From Methylobacterium sp. J-077 (GTDB lineage: Bacteria > Pseudomonadota > Alphaproteobacteria > Rhizobiales > Beijerinckiaceae): a stretch of DNA of 32,306 nt. The notes under the pieces are model-generated. The model worked only from the letters and a program-made list of their open reading frames with translations. It did no database searches and had not been told where the DNA came from. The position numbers and the translations under genes were made by a program. This document shows, piece by piece, positions 23,258-29,749 of the stretch (position 1 is its first letter; each line of letters starts with the position of its first letter). The DNA lies in contig NZ_JAKSYJ010000211.1 in the NCBI RefSeq assembly GCF_022829365.1, positions 1 to 32,306 on the forward strand, in the 5' to 3' direction.

Positions 23258-23306
23258 AGAGCATCGTCCCGAAAGGTGGCCACCGGCTTTCGGAAAAAGG
23301 GCGATG
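23258..23306. repeat. Short palindromic repeat of the GCATCGTCC family
   Basis: GAGCATCGTCCCGAAAGGTGG pairs imperfectly with CCACCGGCTTTCGGAAAAAGGGCGATG around a very small loop. I recognise the pattern as a common intergenic palindrome of Methylobacterium and related Rhizobiales (recall, not a search). It ends 28 bases before the DUF1134 gene. Confidence 0.6.
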
Positions 23307-23334
23307 TGGAGTCGAACCGGGCGAGGAGGCAACG

Positions 23335-23955
23335 ATGACGGCACGAGACGAGCGCGGCACCCATCGCCGCCACCTGCTCCGGGCGGGCCTCGGCCTGGCG
23401 CTGGGCACGCCGCTGGCGGGTCTCGCCGGGATCGGCGCGGCGCTCGCCCGCGGCGAGGACCAGGACACGCCCGAGACCTTCCGCCCCGGCGAGATCGTCG
23501 AATCGGGCCATCGCTTCTTCGGCTCGGTCTCCCGCGGCCTCGCGCTCACCGTCGAGGAGGCGGGGCGGCGCTGGGGCGAGCCGAACGGCTACATTCTCGG
23601 TCAGGAGGGCGGAGGCGCGGTGGTGGCCGGCGTCCGCTACGGCGAGGGCACGCTCTACACCCGCAATGCCGGTCAGAAGCACGTCTACTGGCAGGGCCCG
23701 TCCGTGGGCTTCGACGTCGGCGGCGACGGGGCGCGCACCATGATGCTGGTCTACAACCTGCCGAACGTGCGCGACCTGTTCCGGCGCTTCGGCGGCGTCG
23801 ACGGGTCGGCCTATCTGGTCGGCGGCTTCGGCATGACCGCTGTGGTGAACGACCGCATCATCGTGGTGCCGATCCGCAGCGGCGTCGGCGCCCGGCTGGG
23901 GATCAATGTCGGCTATCTCAAGTTCACCCGGGAGGCGACCTGGAACCCGTTCTGA
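23335..23955 (+). CDS. DUF1134/EipA-type envelope protein
   Basis: A 206-residue periplasmic protein of the DUF1134 family; the Brucella member EipA supports cell-envelope integrity. The N-terminus reads 'HRRHLLRAGLGLALGTPLAG', a twin-arginine-like signal followed by a hydrophobic run, with a probable cut after 'ALA' near residue 38. The mature body begins 'TFRPGEIVESGHRFFGSVSRGLA' and continues through 'RWGEPNGYILGQEGGGAVVAGVRYGEGTLY', 'YWQGPSVGFDVGGDGARTMMLVYNLP' and 'RFGGVDGSAYLVGGFGMT', matching the glycine-rich beta-sandwich. ATG 23335 follows AGGAGG at 23324-23329. Whether the signal is truly Tat rather than Sec is uncertain. Confidence 0.85.
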   Translation: MTARDERGTHRRHLLRAGLGLALGTPLAGLAGIGAALARGEDQDTPETFRPGEIVESGHRFFGSVSRGLALTVEEAGRRWGEPNGYILGQEGGGAVVAGVRYGEGTLYTRNAGQKHVYWQGPSVGFDVGGDGARTMMLVYNLPNVRDLFRRFGGVDGSAYLVGGFGMTAVVNDRIIVVPIRSGVGARLGINVGYLKFTREATWNPF

Positions 23956-24049
23956 TTGACGAGCGGAGCTTGATTTCGCCCCGGCGACCGACCTGGGTTA
24001 GACTGAGACCGGGCCGGGTCTTCCGGCCGCATGCGCGGGCTGCTCCCTC

Positions 24050-24754
24050 GTGATCGAAACCGTGATGATCTTCGCGCTGGGTTTTCTGGCGGCGAGCCTG
24101 TGCGGCCTGCTGCTGCTCCCGGCGCTCAATGCGCGCGCGGCGCGCCTGGCGCGACGACGCGCCGAGGCAAGGCTGCCGCTGTCGCCGGCCGAGATCGCCG
24201 CGGAGCGGGATTTTCTGCGCGCGCAATTCGCCGTGCAGCAGCGGCGCCTGGAGCGCCGGGTCGAGACCGTGCAGGCCAAGCGTCACGAAGACCTCGCGGC
24301 GATCGGCGCCGGTGCGATGCGGGCGGCCGCCCTCGCCCGGGACGTGGCCGCCCGGGACGCCGAGATCGCGCAGGCGCAGGCCAAGTCACGGGAACTCGAG
24401 ACCGAACTGGCCAGCGCCCGCGAGGACGGCACCGCGAGCTTCGCCACCCTGCGCGCCCTCGAAGAGGCGCATGCGGACCTGCTCGACAGTCTCCTGGCGG
24501 TTCGGCAGGGCCGAGGGGCCGATCAGCCGCAGGGTGAAGATCAGGCTGCCCTGGCAGCCGAGCGCGACGCATTGCGCGCCAGCCTGAAGGTGGCCGAGGA
24601 GGCCCTGGCCCAGAATCTGGCGGATCGCCAGGGCGGCACCGAGGCGGAATACGCCGATCTACGCCGGCGGATCACCGAGGTCGCCGATGCCCTGACCGGT
24701 CAGGACCGGATGCCCAGGGCCGCGTTCCCGGCCCCGCAGCCCGAGCGCGTCTGA
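24050..24754 (+). CDS. Membrane-anchored coiled-coil protein
   Basis: A 234-residue protein of unknown function. An N-terminal hydrophobic segment (about residues 3-28, 'TVMIFALGFLAASLCGLLLLPAL') is followed by a highly charged Arg-rich zone and long helices with heptad-like Glu/Ala/Arg/Leu repeats (about 50-215). The pattern is of a single-pass anchor with a cytoplasmic coiled coil. Two regions, 'AARDAEIAQAQAKSRELETEL' and 'ALAAERDALRASLKVAEEALA', are clear coiled-coil stretches. The start is GTG 24050; ATG 24065 is the alternative and would clip the anchor. It lies 95 bases after the DUF1134 gene on the same strand. Confidence 0.65.
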   Translation: MIETVMIFALGFLAASLCGLLLLPALNARAARLARRRAEARLPLSPAEIAAERDFLRAQFAVQQRRLERRVETVQAKRHEDLAAIGAGAMRAAALARDVAARDAEIAQAQAKSRELETELASAREDGTASFATLRALEEAHADLLDSLLAVRQGRGADQPQGEDQAALAAERDALRASLKVAEEALAQNLADRQGGTEAEYADLRRRITEVADALTGQDRMPRAAFPAPQPERV

Positions 24755-24866
24755 CCGGGCCGCGCGGGCCGATCGCCGCCGAGAAACGTTCGCGAGTTGC
24801 CTTGTTTCGACCATGCAAAGGCATCATCGCAACCCGGATTGATCCCGACATTCCTGACTCCGAGAG

Positions 24867-25184
24867 ATGGTACGTATCCCCATGCGCCTGAAGCCAATCC
24901 TTCTCGCCGTCGCGGCGGCCGTCACCCTGACGCTGCCGGCCGCGGCGCAGCAGTCCAAGCGCGGCAACGAGACCCTGAAGAAATACTGCACCGGCGATTA
25001 TCTGACCTATTGCGGCAACTTGGCCCCCGACGATCCGGCCACCGACGCCTGCTTCCAGAAGAACTGGAAGAAGCTCAGCGAGAATTGCCGCCGGGCGATC
25101 GACGCCTACGAGGCCCAGCAGCAACAGGACGCCCCCGCCAAGGGCAAGCAGGGCGCGCAGGGCACCAAGGACCAACGCGGCTGA
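24867..25184 (+). CDS. Small secreted protein with a GLG1-like cysteine-rich repeat
   Basis: A 105-residue secreted protein. Residues 1-29 are a signal peptide ('RLKPILLAVAAAVTLTLPAAAQQ') with a cut after 'AAA'. The mature part has four cysteines in the pattern C-x6-C-x13-C-x11-C ('KKYCTGDYLTYCGNLAPDDPATDACFQKNWKKLSENCRRAI'), resembling a single Golgi-glycoprotein-1/Cys-rich FGFR repeat (PF00839); the C-terminus is Gln/Lys/Gly-rich. Function unknown. ATG 24867 or ATG 24882 could be the start; neither has a well-spaced Shine-Dalgarno. Confidence 0.68.
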   Translation: MVRIPMRLKPILLAVAAAVTLTLPAAAQQSKRGNETLKKYCTGDYLTYCGNLAPDDPATDACFQKNWKKLSENCRRAIDAYEAQQQQDAPAKGKQGAQGTKDQRG

Positions 25185-25299
25185 GCAGAGCCGGGCCGCG
25201 TGTAGCGGCGGCGCGCTCGCGCCGACGCCCGGCAACGGCTAAGGTAGCGCTCCCGCCGGCCCTCGAGCGCCGGCGCCGAGCCTGTCGGACCCGCGCGCG

Positions 25300-25647
25300 A
25301 TGTTGTCGTCTCCCGCCCTGAAGCTCCTCGCCGTGTCCGGCCTCGTCGCCCTCGCGGTCTGCGCCTGCGGACGACGAGGCTCCCTCGAGCCGCCGCAGAC
25401 CGCGGCCCCCGCCCCGGCCGCGCAGGCGGGATCCGACACGGCCAACGGCCGGCGGACCCTGCCGGTTTCGGTCGGCCTCGGCGGCGGCACGGAAGAGCCG
25501 ACGGCCGAGGGGGTGCGGGCCGGGGACGAGCTCTCCGTCGCGGCGGTTCCGCCGGGCGGCACCGGGGCGCCGATCGAGACCAGCCGTGGCGCGAAGCGCG
25601 GCTATCGGATCCCCAAGGAGCCTTTCATTCTCGATCCGCTGCTGTAG
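25300..25647 (+). CDS. LptM-like lipoprotein
   Basis: A 115-residue lipoprotein. The leader 'LLAVSGLVALAVCAC' ends in a lipobox, with Cys23 as the acylated residue, followed at once by 'GRRGSLEPP', the hallmark of the LptM/YifL family, which in E. coli assists assembly of the LptD/LptE outer-membrane lipopolysaccharide transporter. The central part is low-complexity Ala/Pro/Gly, and the C-terminus 'YRIPKEPFILDPLL' is a conserved tail seen in alphaproteobacterial homologues encoded upstream of lysA. It precedes lysA by 133 bases that contain a parS-like site, so co-transcription is likely but not certain. Confidence 0.78.
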   Translation: MLSSPALKLLAVSGLVALAVCACGRRGSLEPPQTAAPAPAAQAGSDTANGRRTLPVSVGLGGGTEEPTAEGVRAGDELSVAAVPPGGTGAPIETSRGAKRGYRIPKEPFILDPLL

Positions 25648-25728
25648 ACGGCTTCTGCCGGAGCCCTGCTCCGCGCCTGCGCCGTGTCCGCCCGCGTCGC
25701 TGGGCGCTCCGCCGACAGGCGGCCGGGA

Positions 25729-25744
25729 TGTTTCACGGGAAACA
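25729..25744. promoter_or_regulatory. parS-like ParB-binding site
   Basis: TGTTTCACGGGAAACA matches the 16-base parS consensus TGTTTCACGTGAAACA at 15 positions, differing only at the tenth base, which keeps the inverted arms TGTTTC/GAAACA intact. It sits 36 bases before lysA. I found no second site in the window, and location relative to the replication origin is unknown. Confidence 0.65.
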
Positions 25745-25780
25745 CCTCGCGCTCCGGCATGCAGGAGAGATACGGCCGAG

Positions 25781-27049
25781 ATGCACCATTTCCACTATCG
25801 CGACGGTCGCCTGCAGGCCGAGGACGTCGACCTGACGGGCCTCGCCGCGGAAGTCGGCACGCCGTTCTACTGCTACAGCACCGCCACCCTGGAGCGGCAT
25901 TACCGCGTGTTCGCCGAGGCCTTCGCGGGTGACGACGCGCTGGTCTGCTTCGCCATGAAGGCGAACTCGAATCAGGCCGTGCTGCGGACCCTCGCGGCCC
26001 AGGGCGCCGGCATGGACATCGTTTCGGGGGGCGAGCTGCACCGGGCGCTGGCGGCCGGGGTCGATCCGGCCAAGATCGTGTTCTCCGGGGTCGGCAAGAC
26101 CCGGGACGAGATGGTGGCCGCGCTCCAGGCCGGCATTTTCTGCTTCAACGTCGAGAGCGAGCCGGAACTGGCCCAGCTCTCCGAGACGGCGGTCGCCCTC
26201 GGCCTGAAGGCCCCCATCTCGGTGCGGGTCAACCCGGACGTGGATGCCGGCACCCACGCCAAGATCTCCACCGGCAAGTACGAGAACAAGTTCGGCATCC
26301 CGATCACCCGGGCGCCCGCGGTCTACGCCACCGCCGCGACCCTGCCGGGGATCGCGGTCCACGGCGTCGACATGCATATCGGCAGCCAGATCACCGACCT
26401 GGCGCCCTTCGCCAGCGCGGCGAAGCTGCTCGCCGACCTCGCCCGGCAGCTCCTGGCGGCCGGCCATCCCCTGCGCCACATCGATTTCGGCGGCGGCCTC
26501 GGCATCCCGTACCGCGACGACAACGCCCCGCCGCCCGACCCCGCCGCCCTAGCCGCGACCCTGCGGCCGCATTTCGCGCCGCTCGGCCTGCACCCGGTCT
26601 TCGAGATCGGCCGGATGATTTCCGGCAATGCCGGGATCCTGGTGACCCGGGTGCTGTACGTGAAGCATTCCGAGGGGCGCACCTTCGTGATCGTCGATGC
26701 GGCGATGAACGACCTGATCCGCCCGACCCTGTACGAGGCCTATCACGGCCTGCGCCCGGTCGCCGAGCCGGAGCCGGACACGCCCCGCATCACCGCCGAC
26801 GTGGTCGGCCCGGTCTGCGAGACCGGCGACTACCTCGCCCTCAACCGCGAGATGCCCGCGGTGAAGGCCGGCGACCTGATCGCCGTGATGAGCGCGGGCG
26901 CCTACGGGGCGGTCCAGGCCGGCACCTACAACACTCGCGCCCTCGTGCCCGAGGTGCTGGTGCGCGGCGACCGCGCGGCCGTGGTGCGCCCGAGGGTGCG
27001 CGTCGAGGAACTCGTCGCCCTCGACCGGGTGCCGGACTGGCTGGCGTGA
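25781..27049 (+). CDS. lysA: Diaminopimelate decarboxylase
   Basis: A 422-residue PLP enzyme of the alanine-racemase-fold (type III) decarboxylase group. It removes the carboxyl group of meso-diaminopimelate to give L-lysine, the last step of lysine synthesis. The PLP lysine is Lys60 in 'VCFAMKANSNQ'; His199 is in 'DMHIGSQITD'; the glycine-rich phosphate loop is 'DFGGGLGIPY' (about 235-244); and the catalytic cysteine is Cys346 in 'GPVCETGDYLA'. The usual 'EPGR' of the substrate loop reads 'EIGR' (275-278), keeping Glu and Arg. ATG 25781 has AGGAGAG about 11 bases upstream. The stop TGA overlaps the glycosyltransferase GTG start by the GTGA sequence. Confidence 0.93.
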   Translation: MHHFHYRDGRLQAEDVDLTGLAAEVGTPFYCYSTATLERHYRVFAEAFAGDDALVCFAMKANSNQAVLRTLAAQGAGMDIVSGGELHRALAAGVDPAKIVFSGVGKTRDEMVAALQAGIFCFNVESEPELAQLSETAVALGLKAPISVRVNPDVDAGTHAKISTGKYENKFGIPITRAPAVYATAATLPGIAVHGVDMHIGSQITDLAPFASAAKLLADLARQLLAAGHPLRHIDFGGGLGIPYRDDNAPPPDPAALAATLRPHFAPLGLHPVFEIGRMISGNAGILVTRVLYVKHSEGRTFVIVDAAMNDLIRPTLYEAYHGLRPVAEPEPDTPRITADVVGPVCETGDYLALNREMPAVKAGDLIAVMSAGAYGAVQAGTYNTRALVPEVLVRGDRAAVVRPRVRVEELVALDRVPDWLA

Positions 27050-27891
27050 CCGAAACGCCGATGGGCTTCGGGGCGACCGATCCGGCGCCGCTGCCGCTGT
27101 CGATCTTCATCATCGCCCGCAACGAGGCGGACCGGATCGGCGCGACGATCCGGGCGGTGCGCGACCTGACTGACGACCTCGTGGTGGTCGATTCGGGCTC
27201 CACGGACGGCACCCAGGCGCTGGCGGCTTCGCTCGGCGCCCGGGTGATCCACAATCCCTGGCCGGGCTACGGCCCGCAGAAGCGTTTTTCCGAGGAGCAG
27301 TGCCGGCATGTCTGGCTCCTGAACCTCGACGCCGACGAAGTCGTCCCCGCCGATCTCGCCGCCGAGATCCGAACCCTGTTCGCCGCCGGCGAGCCGCGCC
27401 GCCCAGCCTGGCGGATCGGCATCGCCGAGGTCTTCCCCGGCGAGGGCCGCCCCCAGCCCTGGGCCTATCGGCTCACGCCGGTGCGGCTCTACCGCAAGGA
27501 CCGGGGGCGCTATGCCCCCTCCCCGGTCCACGATCGCGTCGCCCTGGAGCCCGGGGTGAAGCCCGGCCGCCTCCGGGGGGTGATCCACCATTTCTCGGTG
27601 CGCTCGTTGGGCGACCAACTGGATAAGCTCAACCGCTACTCGGACCAGCAGGCCGACGACCTCGAAGCCCGGGGCGTGGTGATTCCGACTTGGCGGGTGT
27701 TCGTCGAGCTGCCGGGCAATTTCCTCAAGGCCTATCTCGGCCGGCGCCACGTCCTGCGCGGAACCTACGGCTTCCTGACGGCCATGAACTACGCCATGTC
27801 GCGGCATCTGCGCATCGCCAAGCACTACGAACGCCGCCGCCGCGCACCGACCGGCCTGGATCGGGTTGACCCGCCCGATCCGACCTTCTAG
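27046..27891 (+). CDS. Family 2 glycosyltransferase (WaaE/KdtX-like)
   Basis: A 281-residue GT-A fold glycosyltransferase. Motifs: 'LSIFIIARNEADRI' (18-31) at the nucleotide-sugar binding start, 'VVVDSGSTDGTQALA' (46-60), 'LLNLDADEVV' (91-100) holding the metal-binding Asp-x-Asp, and 'HFSVRSLGDQLDKLNRYSDQQA' (around 182-203) typical of WaaE/KdtX enzymes that extend lipopolysaccharide core. It may add sugars to LPS core or a surface glycan; the acceptor is unknown. GTG 27046 overlaps lysA; ATG 27061 is a plausible alternative. Its last bases contain the promoter of tRNA-Ser, and its stop codon TAG forms part of that -10 box. Confidence 0.85.
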   Translation: MTETPMGFGATDPAPLPLSIFIIARNEADRIGATIRAVRDLTDDLVVVDSGSTDGTQALAASLGARVIHNPWPGYGPQKRFSEEQCRHVWLLNLDADEVVPADLAAEIRTLFAAGEPRRPAWRIGIAEVFPGEGRPQPWAYRLTPVRLYRKDRGRYAPSPVHDRVALEPGVKPGRLRGVIHHFSVRSLGDQLDKLNRYSDQQADDLEARGVVIPTWRVFVELPGNFLKAYLGRRHVLRGTYGFLTAMNYAMSRHLRIAKHYERRRRAPTGLDRVDPPDPTF

Positions 27892-27894
27892 AGC
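27866..27894 (+). promoter_or_regulatory. Promoter of tRNA-Ser inside the glycosyltransferase 3' end
   Basis: TTGACC at 27866-27871, 17-base spacer, TAGAGC at 27889-27894, then 9 bases to the tRNA. The -10 overlaps the TAG stop of the upstream gene. Same layout as the other two tRNA promoters. Confidence 0.5.
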
Positions 27895-27903
27895 CAGAGC
27901 GCC

Positions 27904-27995
27904 GGAGACGTGGCCGAGCGGCTGAAGGCACTCGTTTGCTAAATGAGCATACCCCGAAAGGGGTATCGAGGGTTCGAATCCCTCCGTCTCCGCCA
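27904..27995 (+). tRNA. tRNA-Ser (GCT)
   Basis: A 92-base type II tRNA with a long variable arm and encoded CCA (27993-27995). Acceptor GGAGACG (27904-27910) pairs with CGTCTCC (27985-27991); the anticodon loop TTGCTAA carries GCT between CTCGT and ATGAG; the variable arm is ACCCC/GGGGT; the T arm is GAGGG/CCCTC. It reads AGC/AGT and is the last chromosomal gene before the mobile block. Confidence 0.97.
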
Positions 27996-28294
27996 GCATC
28001 ATACGACACTTTCTAAGTCGTTGCGAGTGCTCGCCTTTCGGAAACACTAAATTAAGATTTGCCCCCGATTTGTCCCCGCAGATCGGTGCGGTATCCGTCT
28101 ATCGAAGGAATGTCGGCCTCGCGCGGCCGAACGCCCCGGCACAACCGATTCGCTCAAGATGAAGAAGCCATCGTTCCTTCAACTCGGCGTGCGCCGGGCG
28201 TTCGGAAGGAACCGTGTGGTGCAAATGGCAGCGCCAACGACCTGGGCCGTCGTACCGCGGAACAGGTGTGGCCATCGACGACGGACCTCGAGAT
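27996..28294. other. Gene-free stretch between tRNA-Ser and the IS3 remnant
   Basis: No supported gene. It contains an 11-base imperfect tandem repeat, ATTTGCCCCCG/ATTTGTCCCCG (28057-28078), and a small inverted repeat GTTCCTTC/GAAGGAAC around 28174-28218. I see no integrase and no second copy of the tRNA 3' end, so an attachment site is not demonstrable. Confidence 0.5.
28057..28078 (+). repeat. Tandem 11-base repeat after tRNA-Ser
   Basis: Two adjacent units, ATTTGCCCCCG and ATTTGTCCCCG, differ at one base. Position 62-83 bases beyond the tRNA-Ser CCA is where mobile-element control sites often lie, but no function is shown. Confidence 0.6.
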
Positions 28295-28728
28295 TGATTC
28301 TCCTCTGCCTCACGGACACCTCTGATACGCTCCTTGCGGGCGGGGAGGTGTTTGATGGCCAAGACGAGACGCGCGTTCACGCCGGCATTCAAACGCTAGG
28401 CGGTGGCCCTGCTGAAAGGCAGCGGCGGGGCGCATATGCAGATCGCGGCCGAACTCGAGATCCAACCCTCGATGCTGCGGCGGTGGCGCTCGGCACTGAC
28501 GCGAGGCTCCCTACCACCGCGGACAGCCGGGTCACCGGGAACTGCACCTGAGAGCCCGGTAGCTTCCCCCTCCGACCAAGCCGCCGAGATCGCCTGTCTG
28601 CGGCGTGAGTTCAACCGGACGCGCATGGAGCGCGACGTCCTGAAAAAGCGATCGGCCTCTTCGCGGAGACGCCCAAGTGACGTTCGCCTTCATCGAGTAG
28701 CATGCGAGCACCTGGCCGGTGCGTCTCA
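28295..28728 (+). mobile_element. IS3-family insertion sequence remnant (left part)
   Basis: About 430 bases resembling the left end, orfA and first codons of orfB of an IS3-family element. A plausible end starts with TGATTC at 28295. The sequence ends abruptly near 28728, where haemagglutinin coding sequence begins, so most of orfB, including the catalytic domain, and the right end are missing. Three lesions in the coding part show it is dead. The left boundary is an estimate from motif recognition. Confidence 0.72.
28355..28700 (+). pseudogene. IS3-family orfA plus start of orfB, inactivated
   Basis: OrfA would be a DNA-binding helix-turn-helix protein acting in transposition with the OrfB DDE integrase. 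From ATG 28355, 'MAKTRRAFTPAFKR' is followed by TAG (28397-28399) where the family has Glu. The frame then continues as 'AVALLKGSGGAHMQIAAELE...SMLRRWRS', the expected helix-turn-helix, to 'ERDVLKK'. There, after AAA-AAG at 28643-28648, one base is missing: a -1 shift restores the family tail 'AIGLFAETPK' and TGA 28678. The orfB start GTG (28677) reads 'VTFAFIE' and then TAG at 28698, again where Glu is expected, and then 'HASTWPVR'. So one frameshift and two amber codons. Confidence 0.75.
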
Positions 28729-29749
28729 GCTCGCCTTTGGCCACTAGCGCGTTAACCAACGCGTTGACGGCGCCCTTCAGCGTCTGGCCTGTCAGATCGA
28801 GCTTGCCGGCCACGTCCATGACTGTTGCCTGCACCCGGGCGGGCAGATTTGTGAACCCGTCACGCGCCGCCTTCCCAAGCTGGTCCAGCCCCTGGCGGGT
28901 GCCGGCGAACCCGCTGCCGATCTTCTTGAGCGACGAGCTCGATCCGTAGTACTCGACCCCCGCCTTCCGGTCCCGGGTGATCACCTCCGCCTGCTTCGGA
29001 TCGCGGTTGATCGCGGCCAGGTCCTGGCTCTGGTGGGACGGGTCGCGCACCGTGATCGTGCCCGCCCCGATCGTGCCGCGGCTCAGCCCCTGCTTGTCGT
29101 GCGAGGCGAACGAGCCGGACACCGTGCCGCCGACCGGCTTTCCGTCCGGGCCGGTCGCCGGCGTGCTGCCGTCCGGATTGCGGCTGCCGCTCACCCCGAC
29201 CGTCGCCTGGAACGACCGGCCCCGGTCGTGATTGTGCACGTCGGTGACCGTGAGCGAGCCGGTGTCGAGGCTGAGGTTGCCCGTGCCGGAATCGAGCACC
29301 GCCCCGTGGATCCAGGTGTGGCCGTCCACCGTCACGCTCAGCCGGTCCCCGGCCACGATCCCGGTCTGCTCGCCGACCCAGGCCCGGTCCGACGAGCCAC
29401 GGCCCTGTCCCACCGAGAGCGAGCCCGAACTCGGGCCGGAGATGCCCAGAGTGGCGCTGCCGCCCAGGCTCGACGACCGGCTCCGGCCCTGGCTGGTGTC
29501 CTGGCGCGAAGCGACCGTGAGGTCGCGCCCGACCTTCAGATCGATCTCCGGCGCGCTCAGGCGCGCGCCCGCGATCGTGGTGTCCCGGCCCGAGCTGATG
29601 CTGATCCCCTTGCCGGCGTTCAGGTGCGCGTTGGTGTTGGTCTCGCCCTGCTCCTGCGAGCGCGACTGTGACGCCGAACCTTCCACCTTGGGCCCGACGC
29701 TCGGCCCCGAGAGCCCGACATTCGCCCCGATCCCGACCCCGGCCTGCCA
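28729..29749 (-). pseudogene. Filamentous haemagglutinin-like exoprotein, 3'-side fragment
   Basis: Downstream part (in transcription) of a large secreted exoprotein of the FHA/CdiA, two-partner-secretion type. It has Gly/Ser/Asp repeats such as 'HLNAGKGISISSGRDTTIAG', 'EIDLKVGRDLTVASRQ', and 'GTGNLSLDTGSLTVTDVHN' that stack as a beta-helix, then 'LGKAARDGFTNLPARVQATV' and 'LVNALVNALVAKGEL'. It is in the same frame as the segment upstream of the TAG at 29752-29750. The next in-frame ATG is 22 codons beyond that codon, at 29686. The native end is lost: at about 28730 it runs into the IS3 remnant, and the frame continues 66 codons of unrelated sequence to 28532. No toxin domain is seen. Confidence 0.8.

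Noticed and set aside
28057..28078. A CRISPR array
   Set aside because: Only two adjacent units with no spacers between them.
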